Below are positions 1 to 8,126 of a stretch of DNA of 64,000 nt, one piece after another. The DNA comes from Streptomyces triticagri (GTDB taxonomy: Bacteria; Actinomycetota; Actinomycetes; Streptomycetales; Streptomycetaceae), in the NCBI RefSeq assembly GCF_003429565.1, contig NZ_QUAK01000075.1, forward strand, positions 1-64,000. The letters run 5' to 3'. The position numbers and the translations under genes were made by a program. Numbering within the stretch: position 1 is the stretch's first letter; each line of letters begins with the position of its first letter. Below the pieces are notes generated by a model. It saw only the letters and a program-made list of their open reading frames with translations, had not been told where the DNA came from and made no database searches.

Positions 1-1367
1 GTGCCCGCTCCGCCCGTGGTGCCGGCGCCGCCGGAGCCCGAGCCGCCGCCGGAGCCGCCGGAGCCGCCGCCCGGCAGCTCGGCGTCCTCGGACAGGGCGA
101 GCGCCACGTCGACCGGGTCGATCGGGTCGCCCTCCTTGTACATGGACCCGGTGGTCTCGTTGGCGAACTGCTCGGCGCCGTCCGCGGTGAAGGCCGCCGG
201 GACCTTCTTCAGATGCAGCACGTCGTCCTTGACCGCGTATGAGGCCTTGGACAGGTCGAGGGTGGCGAACTCGACGTCGTCGTTGGTGCCTTCGGGGGTG
301 GTGACGTCGAGGACGACGGTGCCCTTGGCGCCCTGCGCCTCCACCCGGATGTCACCGAACTTCATGTCGATGCCGTGCGCCTTGTACAGGAACTGCACGC
401 TGCCGCCGAAGGAGGCGTCGACGGTCTTGGCCTCCGCGTCCACCTCGGCCTCTTCGTACGGGAAGGTGTAGCCGTCGTCGCCGGCCTTCTTGGCGCCGCC
501 CGCGGTCTTCACCTCGCCGCCGGTGGAGATGTACTTGCGGAAGGACTCCTTGAGGCCCCAGGTGAGGGTGCCGTCGACGGCGTCGCCCGCGGGGGCGTCG
601 GAGGCGTCACCGGTGGGCTCGGTGGTGGGCTTGCCGGTGGGGTCCGAGGTGGGGTCGCCGGTCGGGTCCGTGGTGGGGCCGTCCGTGGGATCACCGGTCG
701 GGTCGCCCGGGTCGTCCGTCGGGTCGGGGCCCGGCTCGCCGGACGGGTCGCCGGCCGTGACGGTGAGGGTGGCGGGGTCGAGCTCGGTGCCCTCCTCGTA
801 CATGCCGTTGAAGGCCTTGGCGCCGTCCGCGGTGAGGGTGGCCGGGATGTCCTCGAAGGTCATCGCGCCGCCCTCGCCCTGGCCGGGCTTGACGTCGGTG
901 AGGTCGAGCTCGGCGAGCGCGATGTCGTTCTGGGTCTCGCCGTTGAGGGTGACGTCGGCCTCGATGGCGCCGCCGGTGCCCTCGGTGGAGACCTTGACGT
1001 CGGTGATGCCGATGTCGAAGCCGTGCAGCTTGGAGACGAAGGAGACCTTGCCCTTGAAGGCCGTCTCGACGGCGTGGGTGCCGGTGTCGTAGGTGCCGGT
1101 GCCGTCGGAGAAGGTGAAGATGCCGTTGTCCGCGGCCTGTTCGGCACCGTCGGTCGCGGTTATCTCGCCGCCCGCGATCCCGGTGACGTACTTACGGAAC
1201 GACTCCTTCAGGCCCCAGTCGAGGGTGCCGTCCTCGAGTTCGATCGGTGCGGCCTTCGGGGCGGCGCCGTCGGCGGCGATCGCGGGCAGGGTGAGCGCGG
1301 TGGCGCCGATGGCCACGACCGTCGCCGCGGCTGCGGCGAGAGCGGAAGGGCGGCGGAGGGCTGCCAT
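1..1367 (-). CDS. HtaA-domain cell-surface haem-binding protein (3' end cut by window edge)
   Basis: Read on the minus strand from ATG 1367, preceded by an AGGAG ribosome site 8 nt upstream. About 455 residues lie in the window and the reading frame stays open to the left edge. Residues 1-32 are a Sec signal peptide ending AIAA. Two HtaA repeats follow, each opening with the family start (LDWGLKESFRKYV near 48, LTWGLKESFRKYI near 245) and ending with the 'FTADGA..F...Y..G...DPV' signature. The repeats are joined by a Pro/Asp/Thr-rich spacer of PTxDP units, and the second is followed by a Gly/Ser-rich linker at the edge; a C-terminal membrane anchor presumably lies outside. HtaA domains bind haem at the surface and hand it to HmuT. 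It sits in tandem with a second HtaA gene and beside the haem ABC transporter. Family certain; anchoring inferred. Confidence 0.9.
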   Translation of the reverse strand, partial: MAALRRPSALAAAAATVVAIGATALTLPAIAADGAAPKAAPIELEDGTLDWGLKESFRKYVTGIAGGEITATDGAEQAADNGIFTFSDGTGTYDTGTHAVETAFKGKVSFVSKLHGFDIGITDVKVSTEGTGGAIEADVTLNGETQNDIALAELDLTDVKPGQGEGGAMTFEDIPATLTADGAKAFNGMYEEGTELDPATLTVTAGDPSGEPGPDPTDDPGDPTGDPTDGPTTDPTGDPTSDPTGKPTTEPTGDASDAPAGDAVDGTLTWGLKESFRKYISTGGEVKTAGGAKKAGDDGYTFPYEEAEVDAEAKTVDASFGGSVQFLYKAHGIDMKFGDIRVEAQGAKGTVVLDVTTPEGTNDDVEFATLDLSKASYAVKDDVLHLKKVPAAFTADGAEQFANETTGSMYKEGDPIDPVDVALALSEDAELPGGGSGGSGGGSGSGGAGTTGGAG

Positions 1368-1471
1368 GGGTTGGGTCTCCTTGGTGGGTGGCCGCCGGGT
1401 GGCGGTTCACGACAGGTGGATGGTGCTGTGCGTGGGGGGATCCGGAGCGTGGGGCTTCCGGTGTCCGCCGG

Positions 1472-2920
1472 CTATGAGGAGCCGGGTGTCGCGTCGGATT
1501 CGGTGCCGTCCGCGGTGCGGGTACGGCGTCCTCGTACGACGAACAGGGCGGCCGCTGCCGCGAGGAGTACGGCCGCTCCGACGGCGACGGGCACCGTCGG
1601 GAACGAGTCGGACTCCGAGGAGGCGGCGGCGTTCTCGGTCTTGGGGTCGGCCTTCTTCGCCTTCGCGGTGGGCGTGGCGGAGGAGCCGAGGTCGGGCAGG
1701 ACGGGCAGCTTCGCGTCGGCGTCGAGCGCGACGGCGAGGGACACCGGGTCCATGGCGGTGCCCGCCTTGTACATGCCGCCGAAGGCCTTCGCGCCGTCGG
1801 CGGTGAGCTTCGCGGGTACTTCGGTGAGGGCGATCAGGCCGTCCTTCGCCTTGAGGTCCTTGGCGGCGAAGGTGACGAGCGGGGCCTGCTTCTTCTCGAA
1901 GTCCTTGCTGTCCACGTCCGCGTAGAGCGTGCCCTTGCCGTCCTTCACCCGGGCGGCCACCTTGTCGAGCCCGAGGTCGAGCCCGTGCTTGCCGGTGAAG
2001 CGGACGGATCCGGCGAACTTCGCGTCCAGGGCGCCCTCTTCGGCGTCGTACGTCCCCTTGCCCTCGGGGAAGCGGAAGATCGCGCCGCCGTCCTGCGCGC
2101 CGGCGGCGAGCTTCCACTCGCCCTTGGCGATGGAGCCGGAGACGTACTCGCGGAAGGTGCGGCGCACGCCCCAGTCGACCGCGGCGTCCTCGATCCGGCC
2201 GGCCTTGTCCTTGGTGGCGGGCTTCTTGTCCTTCTTGTCCTTGTCCTTGTCCTGGCCGGTCCTGCCCTTGTCGCCCGCCGCGGGCTTCTCGGAGGCGTCC
2301 GCCGCGAGGTCGGCGGTGAGGCTGACCGGGTCGAGTGCGGTGCCCGCGGTGTAGTAGCCGGCGAACGCCTCGGCGCCCTGGGAGGTGAGCGTGGCGGGGA
2401 TGTTCGTGAGGGCGATCGGGCCCGAACCGCCCTTCATGTTCACACCGGAGAGATTGAGCGAGGCGAGCGGTACCTGGGCGGTGTTGGTCACCTTGCCGGT
2501 GCCCTTCTCCTTGCTGACCATGTCGGCGTACAGCGTGCCCGAGCCACCGGAGATACGGACAGTGGGGCGGCTCACGGTGAGATCCAGCTCATATCCGCCG
2601 CCCTTCTTGTGCCCGACGAAGTGCACACCGCCGGTGTAGCCCGCGCTGAAGGCGCCACTCCCGGGGTCGTACGAGCCCTTGGCGGAGTGGAAGCGGAACT
2701 GGCTGCCGCCGGCGGTGGCCGCGCCGCCCGTCAGCATCCAACTCCCCTTGGCTATGGGCCCGGTGACATAGCTCTGGAAGGACGATTTGATGCCCCAGTC
2801 GAGTCGCCCGCCCTGCACCGTACGGTCCGCGGCATGGGCCGCCGGCGCCGGGAGCAGAGCGGCCGTGAGGACCGCGAACACTGCCGCGACGCTCACGCGC
2901 ACGGCTCTGACGGACACCAT
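1472..2920 (-). CDS. HtaA-domain membrane-anchored haem-binding protein
   Basis: 482 residues from ATG 2920, with a strong GAAGGAGG ribosome site. Signal peptide 1-30 (ends AHAA), HtaA repeat 1 at about 37-210 (starts LDWGIKSSFQSYV), a Lys/Asp-rich spacer at about 215-245, HtaA repeat 2 at about 250-410 (starts VDWGVRRTFREYV), then a low-complexity linker, one TM helix near 448-467 and an RGRRTR basic tail. This is a wall-spanning haem receptor that would capture haem and relay it to the ABC transporter encoded divergently at 3087. The iron box at 2946-2964 lies 25 bp upstream, so repression by DmdR/IdeR in iron-replete cells is likely. It precedes the other HtaA gene by 104 bp and may be co-transcribed with it. 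Confidence 0.93.
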   Translation of the reverse strand: MVSVRAVRVSVAAVFAVLTAALLPAPAAHAADRTVQGGRLDWGIKSSFQSYVTGPIAKGSWMLTGGAATAGGSQFRFHSAKGSYDPGSGAFSAGYTGGVHFVGHKKGGGYELDLTVSRPTVRISGGSGTLYADMVSKEKGTGKVTNTAQVPLASLNLSGVNMKGGSGPIALTNIPATLTSQGAEAFAGYYTAGTALDPVSLTADLAADASEKPAAGDKGRTGQDKDKDKKDKKPATKDKAGRIEDAAVDWGVRRTFREYVSGSIAKGEWKLAAGAQDGGAIFRFPEGKGTYDAEEGALDAKFAGSVRFTGKHGLDLGLDKVAARVKDGKGTLYADVDSKDFEKKQAPLVTFAAKDLKAKDGLIALTEVPAKLTADGAKAFGGMYKAGTAMDPVSLAVALDADAKLPVLPDLGSSATPTAKAKKADPKTENAAASSESDSFPTVPVAVGAAVLLAAAAALFVVRGRRTRTADGTESDATPGSS

Positions 2921-2945
2921 CGTTGCCTCCTTCAGGCCTGGTCAC

Positions 2946-2964
2946 GCAGGTAAGGCTAACCTAA
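2946..2964. promoter_or_regulatory. Iron box (DmdR/IdeR operator) between divergent haem genes
   Basis: The 19-mer GCAGGTAAGGCTAACCTAA matches the actinobacterial iron-box consensus TTAGGTTAGGCTAACCTAA at 16 of 19 positions. It lies 25 bp upstream of the leftward HtaA gene and 122 bp upstream of the rightward haem transporter, so one site could control both directions. Confidence 0.85.
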
Positions 2965-3086
2965 GCTAAGGTCCGGTCGGGCGGAACCCCTCCACCCACG
3001 GGAAGCGACGGACGGTCGAACGCACCACCGGCGCCCCAGACTTCGACGGCACACCTTCAACAGCACACACAGGACGGTGGAATCGA

Positions 3087-5255
3087 GTGGCTGCGCTGCG
3101 CTCCTCACGCCGGGCCGGCACCCGAGGGCTGATCGCCCTGATCGCCGCCCTCTGCCTCGCCCTCGCCGGGTGCGGCGGCTCCGCGGGAGGCGATTCGTCG
3201 CCCGGGTCCGCGCAGCAGAAGAAGACCGCGGCACCTGCGGACCGGGTGGAGCCGCTGGCGAAGACCCCGAAGCCGAAGCTGCCCGTGACCGTGAAGTCGG
3301 CCGACGGCAAGCGGGTCACGGTGAAGTCCACCGACCGGATCGTCCCGCTGACCGGCAGCCTCAGCGAGATCGTGTACACCCTCGGGCTCGGCAAGGACGT
3401 GGTGGCCCGCGACATCACCGCCACCTTCGAGCAGGCGAAGAAGCTTCCGCTGGTGACCCGGGCGCACGACGTGTCCGCCGAGGGCGTGCTCTCGCTGCGG
3501 CCCACCGTCGTCCTCGCGGACACCAGCACGGGCCCCGTCGAGGCGATCCAGCAGATACGCGACGCGGGCATCCCGCTGGTCGTCGTCGAACCGGCCAAGT
3601 CCCTGGACGATGTGAGCACCCGGATCAGCAGGGTCGCCGAGGCCCTGGGGGTGGACGCGGCCGGCGAGGAGCTCACCGAGCGCACCGAGAAGCGCATCGC
3701 CGACGTGCAGAAGGACATCCCCGAGCACGCGGAGCGGCCCCGGGTCGCCTTCCTGTATCTGCGCGGCTCGGCCTCCGTGTATCTGCTGGGCGGCCGGGAG
3801 TCCGGGGCGAGTTCGCTCCTGGAGGCGGCCGGTGCGGTCGACGCGGGCAAGGAGTCCGGACTGAAGAAGGACTTCACCGCGATCACCAGCGAGGCGCTCG
3901 CCAAGGCGGCGCCGGACGCGATCCTGGTGATGAGCAAGGGACTCGAGTCGGTCGACGGCGTGGACGGCCTGGTCGAGATCCCGGGGGTCGCCCAGACCCC
4001 GGCCGGTATGGAGAAGCGGGTGGTCTCCATCGACGACGGCGTCCTGCTCAACTACGGGCCGCGCACCGACCAGGTGCTCGCCTCGCTCGTGGAGCAGCTG
4101 TACGGCGGGGGGGGCGAAGTGACGTTGTCCCCGTCGTCCACGTCCACCGCGGCGGACAGCACGGTCAAATCGCCACCGACCGGGGCCGGTTCGGAGAAGG
4201 AGCCGCCACGGCCGCGCGGCGCCCGGCGGCGCGGCACTCCGTACGTCCTCACCGTGCTGCTCGTCGCGGCGCTCGTGCTCGGCTGTCTGCTCTCCGCCGG
4301 GATCGGCTCGTACGGGATTCCGCTCGGGGACGTGCTGGCCTCCGTGCAGCACCGGATCGGGCTCGGCGGCGAGTCGCTCGGCCGGGTCGGCGAGAGCGTG
4401 CTGTGGAACGTACGGCTGCCCCGGGTCACCCTGGCCGTACTGGTCGGGGCCTCGCTCGGCTGTGCGGGCGCCCTGATGCAGGGCGTGTTCGGCAATCCGC
4501 TGGCCGAGCCGGGCGTGATCGGGATCTCCTCGGGCGCGGCGGTCGGCGCGGTCGCCGCCATCGCGCTCGGCCTGAACTTCTTCGGCAACTGGACGGTGAC
4601 GTTCTGCGCTTTCGTCGCGGGTCTGATCACCGTGCTCGTGGTGTACTCGCTCGCCCGGTCCGGCGGCCGTACCGAGGTCGTCACGCTGATCCTGACCGGT
4701 ATCGCCCTGAACGCCTTCGCGGGCGCCCTGATCGGCCTGTTCCTGTTCGTCGCGGACAACGCCCAGGTCACCCAGATCACCTTCTGGCAGCTCGGCTCGC
4801 TGTCCCAGGCGACCTGGCCGAAGGTGCTCGCGGTGCTGCCGTGCGCGCTCGCCGGCCTGCTGATCGCACCCTTCCACTCTCGCCGCCTGGACCTGCTGGC
4901 GCTCGGTGAACGGCCCGCGCGGCACCTGGGTGTGGACGTCGAGCGGCTGCGGGTCGTGCTGATCCTGGTCGTCGCGCTGCTCACCGCGGCGGCCGTGGCG
5001 GTCGCCGGGATCGTGTCCTTCGTCGGTCTGCTCGTGCCGCATCTGCTGCGGATGGCGGCCGGTCCCGGGCACCGCTTCCTGGTGCCGGGCAGCGCGATCG
5101 GCGGGGCGCTGGTCCTGGTGGTGGCGGATCTGACGGCGCGTACGGTGGCGGCGCCCGCGGAGCTGCCGCTCGGTGTGCTGACCGCCCTGGTGGGCAGCCC
5201 GTTCTTCTTCTTCCTGCTGCGCAGGACCCGCCGCAAGCAAGGAGGCTGGGCGTGA
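3087..5255 (+). CDS. hmuTU: Haem ABC transporter: substrate-binding lipoprotein joined to FecCD permease
   Basis: 722-residue ORF from GTG 3087. Residues 1-29 are a lipoprotein signal (LALAGC, Cys29); about 75-340 form a periplasmic-binding fold of the haem/siderophore type ('TDRIVPLTGSLSEIVYTLGL'); after a polar linker, about 380-720 form a FecCD permease with around ten TM helices ('NPLAEPGVIGISSGAAVGA', 'GIVSFVGLLVPHLLR'). In related loci these are two proteins. The join falls in a run of eight G (4107-4114): with seven G the first protein would end at the TGA at 4120-4122, overlapping by 4 nt a GTG start at 4119 for the permease. It is therefore either a homopolymer indel, possibly a sequencing error, or a true fusion. 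Imports haem with the ATPase at 5252, fed by the HtaA proteins; expected to be iron-repressed. Confidence 0.88.
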   Translation: MAALRSSRRAGTRGLIALIAALCLALAGCGGSAGGDSSPGSAQQKKTAAPADRVEPLAKTPKPKLPVTVKSADGKRVTVKSTDRIVPLTGSLSEIVYTLGLGKDVVARDITATFEQAKKLPLVTRAHDVSAEGVLSLRPTVVLADTSTGPVEAIQQIRDAGIPLVVVEPAKSLDDVSTRISRVAEALGVDAAGEELTERTEKRIADVQKDIPEHAERPRVAFLYLRGSASVYLLGGRESGASSLLEAAGAVDAGKESGLKKDFTAITSEALAKAAPDAILVMSKGLESVDGVDGLVEIPGVAQTPAGMEKRVVSIDDGVLLNYGPRTDQVLASLVEQLYGGGGEVTLSPSSTSTAADSTVKSPPTGAGSEKEPPRPRGARRRGTPYVLTVLLVAALVLGCLLSAGIGSYGIPLGDVLASVQHRIGLGGESLGRVGESVLWNVRLPRVTLAVLVGASLGCAGALMQGVFGNPLAEPGVIGISSGAAVGAVAAIALGLNFFGNWTVTFCAFVAGLITVLVVYSLARSGGRTEVVTLILTGIALNAFAGALIGLFLFVADNAQVTQITFWQLGSLSQATWPKVLAVLPCALAGLLIAPFHSRRLDLLALGERPARHLGVDVERLRVVLILVVALLTAAAVAVAGIVSFVGLLVPHLLRMAAGPGHRFLVPGSAIGGALVLVVADLTARTVAAPAELPLGVLTALVGSPFFFFLLRRTRRKQGGWA

Positions 5256-6085
5256 TCAAGTCCCTGTTCCCGTCCCGCGGCCGAGTGCTGCCCGCTCCCG
5301 TCGAGCCCGGTGAAGTCCTCGCGGAGACCGAGGACTTGGGGATACGGCTCGGCGGCCGGGACGTACTGTCCGGGGTGCGTGTCGCCGCACGGGCCGGCGA
5401 GGTGCTCGCCCTGGTCGGCCCGAACGGCGCGGGCAAGTCCACGCTGCTCGCCGCGCTCGCCGCGGATCTGGCGGCGGACACCGGGACGGTACGGCTCAGG
5501 GGCCGCCCGGCGGACGACTGGCCGGCCGCCGAACTCGCCCTGCACCGGGCCGTGTTGCCGCAGTCGGCGCAGCTGTCCTTCCCGTTCCCGGTCGAGGACG
5601 TGGTGCGGATGGGCCGCGCCCCGTGGGCCGGTACGCCGCTCGAGGACGAGGACGACGCCGCGGTGGCCGCCGCCCTGGAGGCCACCGAGACAGCGGCATT
5701 CACCTCACGCCCCTTCTCCGCGCTGTCCGGCGGCGAGCGGGCCCGGGTCTCGCTCGCCCGGGTGCTCGCCCAGCGAACCCCGCTGATCCTGCTCGACGAG
5801 CCGACCGCGGCCCTCGACCTGCGCCACCAGGAGCTGGTGCTCCGGGTCTGCCGGGAGCGGGCCGCCGCGGGGGACGCCGTCGTGGTCGTCCTGCACGACC
5901 TCGGACTTGCCGCCGCGTACGCGGACCGGGTGACGGTGCTGCACGACGGCGCGGTGGCCGCGGAGGGGCCCCCGGCCGAGGTGTTCGATGAGCAACTCCT
6001 CAGCCGGGTCTACCGGCAGCCGGTGGAGGTGCTGCCGCATCCGCGCACCGGTGCGGTCCTGGTCTTCCCCAAGCGGCCCGCCTGA
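5252..6085 (+). CDS. hmuV: Haem ABC transporter ATP-binding protein
   Basis: 277 residues from GTG 5252, which overlaps the permease stop by 4 nt (GTGA), implying translational coupling. Walker A GPNGAGKST at 56-64, Q-loop LPQSAQ near 102, ABC signature LSGGERARVSLARVLAQ near 155, Walker B LILLDEPTAALD near 175 and the switch His in VLHD near 210. This is the cytoplasmic ATPase driving haem import through the upstream permease. The family is the FepC/BtuD type; assignment to haem rests on the HtaA neighbours. It is the last gene of the operon, followed by a perfect hairpin. Confidence 0.92.
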   Translation: MIKSLFPSRGRVLPAPVEPGEVLAETEDLGIRLGGRDVLSGVRVAARAGEVLALVGPNGAGKSTLLAALAADLAADTGTVRLRGRPADDWPAAELALHRAVLPQSAQLSFPFPVEDVVRMGRAPWAGTPLEDEDDAAVAAALEATETAAFTSRPFSALSGGERARVSLARVLAQRTPLILLDEPTAALDLRHQELVLRVCRERAAAGDAVVVVLHDLGLAAAYADRVTVLHDGAVAAEGPPAEVFDEQLLSRVYRQPVEVLPHPRTGAVLVFPKRPA

Positions 6086-6090
6086 ACGGC

Positions 6091-6120
6091 GATCCCGGCG
6101 CGGGCGCCCGCGCCGGGATC
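6091..6120 (+). terminator. Perfect 30-nt palindromic hairpin after the haem operon
   Basis: GATCCCGGCGCGGGC is followed immediately by its exact complement, giving a 15-bp stem with no spacer and no U-tract, the usual form of Streptomyces terminators. It starts 6 bp after the hmuV stop. Confidence 0.75.
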
Positions 6121-6204
6121 GTGCCGGGGACCTTCGCGACACGGCCCGCGGCCGTGCCCGGTAGGGTTCCGTCCGTCAGAGGCCCCAGGACTAGAAGGCG
6201 AGCC

Positions 6205-7194
6205 ATGAGCAGGGTGAGTCGGGCGGTGGCGGCGGTGGCATCGGTGACGGTGCTGGCCCTGACCGCCGGCGGGTGCGTGACGGTGCACGGGGAGCGGGAG
6301 ATCGTCCCGTCGGCGACGAAGGCCGAAGCGGCCCGCGCACTCAAGGACTTCACCGCCGCCTACAACAAGGCGGACAAATCCTTCGACCCGTCGCTGGACG
6401 CGGCCCGGGTCGCCGGACCGCTGAGCGCCATCAACCAGTCGGGCCTGAAGGCGAAGCAGGCGAACAACCCGGACGGCAATCCCAACCACTCACCCCTCGA
6501 ACTGACCGACGCCAAGTTCGTGATCCCCAAACAGGCGGGCTGGCCCCGCTGGTTCGTCGCCGACACCGACAGCAACCGGGACCGGGACGACGATCCGCGC
6601 CGGGACACCCGCTGGGTCCTGGTCTTCACCCGCGGCGGCGCCGAACAGCTGTGGGAGGCCTCGTACTTGACGCTGCTCTCGCCGGACGAGGTGCCCGAGT
6701 TCAAGACGGACGCGGACGGCTGGGCGGAGCCGGTGCCCGCGGACGACCCGAAGCTGGCGATCCGCCCCGACCGGATCAGCCGGGGCTACACCGACTTCCT
6801 GGACAAGGGCGGCGAGTCCTTCGCCCCGGGCAGCCACACCACGGGCTGGCGGGACATCCGCAAGAAGAACGCCAAACGCCCGGGGCTCGCCACCCAGTAC
6901 ATCGACCAGCCCGCGACGGGCGGCGACTTCGCTCCCGTCGGGCTGCGTACGAAGGACGGCGGGGCGCTGATGTTCTACGCGAGCCGGCACTTCGAGCGGC
7001 AGACCGCCGCACGCGGCATGACGCTCAAGCTGGACCCCGAGGTGAAGGCCCTGCTCACCGGTGAGGCGAAGACCTCGGTCACCCTGGAGCGGGTGTCCAA
7101 CCAGGCGGCGCAGGTGCCTGCGAAGGGCGCGTCGGACAGTGCGGTCGAGGTGCTCAGCCGGATCCAGGGGCTGACGGGGGCGAAGGGCGAGTAG
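6205..7194 (+). CDS. Secreted lipoprotein of unknown function
   Basis: 329 residues from ATG 6205 (the open frame extends further 5' to 6121, but that part lies on the terminator; GAAGGCGAG precedes this ATG). Signal peptide with lipobox LTAGGC, lipid-modified Cys near 25. The rest is a soluble extracytoplasmic domain without motifs I recognise; 'DSNRDRDDDPRRDTRWVLVF' and an otherwise unremarkable alpha/beta composition stand out. It may be one of the Streptomyces-specific DUF lipoproteins, but I cannot name the family. Monocistronic: hairpin upstream, convergent gene downstream. Confidence 0.8.
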   Translation: MSRVSRAVAAVASVTVLALTAGGCVTVHGEREIVPSATKAEAARALKDFTAAYNKADKSFDPSLDAARVAGPLSAINQSGLKAKQANNPDGNPNHSPLELTDAKFVIPKQAGWPRWFVADTDSNRDRDDDPRRDTRWVLVFTRGGAEQLWEASYLTLLSPDEVPEFKTDADGWAEPVPADDPKLAIRPDRISRGYTDFLDKGGESFAPGSHTTGWRDIRKKNAKRPGLATQYIDQPATGGDFAPVGLRTKDGGALMFYASRHFERQTAARGMTLKLDPEVKALLTGEAKTSVTLERVSNQAAQVPAKGASDSAVEVLSRIQGLTGAKGE

Positions 7195-7214
7195 CCGCCC
7201 AAGGGCGAGTAGCC
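7183..7214 (+). repeat. Short direct duplication spanning a stop codon
   Basis: AAGGGCGAGTAGCC occurs at 7183-7196 and again at 7201-7214, so the stop codon and its context of the lipoprotein gene are duplicated just past the real stop. It does not change the protein. Confidence 0.8.
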
Positions 7215-7241
7215 CACCGGGCCCCGGGCTCCGCAGGACGC

Positions 7242-7976
7242 TCAGCGGCGGGACGGCCAGGCCGCGGTCTCGTCCTCGGGGCTCTGGTGCGCGTCGATGT
7301 ACCGGGCGCAGGCGTCGGTCAGCGGCTCGAGCAGGGTGAGCGGATCGGGCAGCGGGTGCTCGAGACCGCGGATCCAGGAGACGCCGAGCTCACCGGGCAG
7401 TCGCGCGGGCGGCACCAGTACGTACGAGCCACGGCAGTGCCAGCGCAGGCCCGGATGCTCGTCCATGGTCTCGGGGTGGCAGTCGAGCTCGCAGGGCCAC
7501 CACTCGTCCTCGTCCTCGGGAGTGCCCCGGGTCGCGGTGAAGAAGAGCATGCGCTCGCCGCCCGAGTCGGCGACGGGGCCGACCTCGATGCCGGCGGCGA
7601 GCAGCTCCTGAAGGGCGCTGCGGCCCGCCTCGAGCGGGACGTCCAGTACGTCGTGGACCATGCCGGTCGCGGTGATGAAGTTGGCGTCCGGCTGGTTGCG
7701 CGCCCAGCGCTCGAGCTGGGAGCGGTCGGTGGTGGACTGGGTCTGCCAGGCGAAGGAGAGCGGGTGCCGGGCCGGGGTGGGACAGCCGATGCGTTCGCAC
7801 GAACATCGGTAGCCGGCGGGATGCGCGGCCGGTGCGAGTGGCAGTCCGGCGTCCGCCGCCGCGACCAGGAGCGCCTCGCGGTCGTCCTCGACAGCGGTGG
7901 GTCCCGGACGCCGGGCACGGAGCCACTGGGAGATCCTGCTCTGCCCGCCGCCGTTGCGGCCGAACCCTGCGCCCAT
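7242..7976 (-). CDS. Lone prim-pol (AEP-type) N-terminal domain protein
   Basis: 244 residues from ATG 7976, preceded by GAGGTGAGGGG. It resembles the 'bifunctional DNA primase/polymerase, N-terminal' domain: an early Cys cluster (YRCSCERIGCPTPARHPL near 57), then 'NFITATGMVHDVLDVP' where the catalytic hhDxD motif of primase-polymerases sits, and a later 'GSYVLVPPARL'. The motif reads D-V-L-D-V-P and no helicase domain follows, so it may bind nucleotide or DNA without polymerase activity. Such lone copies are common in Streptomyces chromosomes. No replication or phage genes lie nearby. Family fairly sure; function unknown. Confidence 0.75.
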   Translation of the reverse strand: MGAGFGRNGGGQSRISQWLRARRPGPTAVEDDREALLVAAADAGLPLAPAAHPAGYRCSCERIGCPTPARHPLSFAWQTQSTTDRSQLERWARNQPDANFITATGMVHDVLDVPLEAGRSALQELLAAGIEVGPVADSGGERMLFFTATRGTPEDEDEWWPCELDCHPETMDEHPGLRWHCRGSYVLVPPARLPGELGVSWIRGLEHPLPDPLTLLEPLTDACARYIDAHQSPEDETAAWPSRR

Positions 7977-8126
7977 CTAACCCCTCACCTCGGTGTCGTG
8001 CCGTCCATGGTGCCACCATCCTGAGCCCCGGGTGGCGGCAGTCCCCGGTCGGGGCACCTGGCGTGATGCACAGCACCGGGTGTCGATGTCGGAAAAGTTC
8101 CGATTCGTCCCCCTACCTTGTTCGCC

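Noticed and set aside
1-471. Plus-strand Pro/Glu-rich ORF at the left edge
   Set aside because: It is the antisense of the Gly/Ser linker and second HtaA repeat of the minus-strand gene.
3105-5240. A 711-codon minus-strand frame opposite the haem transporter
   Set aside because: Composition is Gln/Arg/Gly/His-rich noise and the plus strand encodes recognisable transporter domains.
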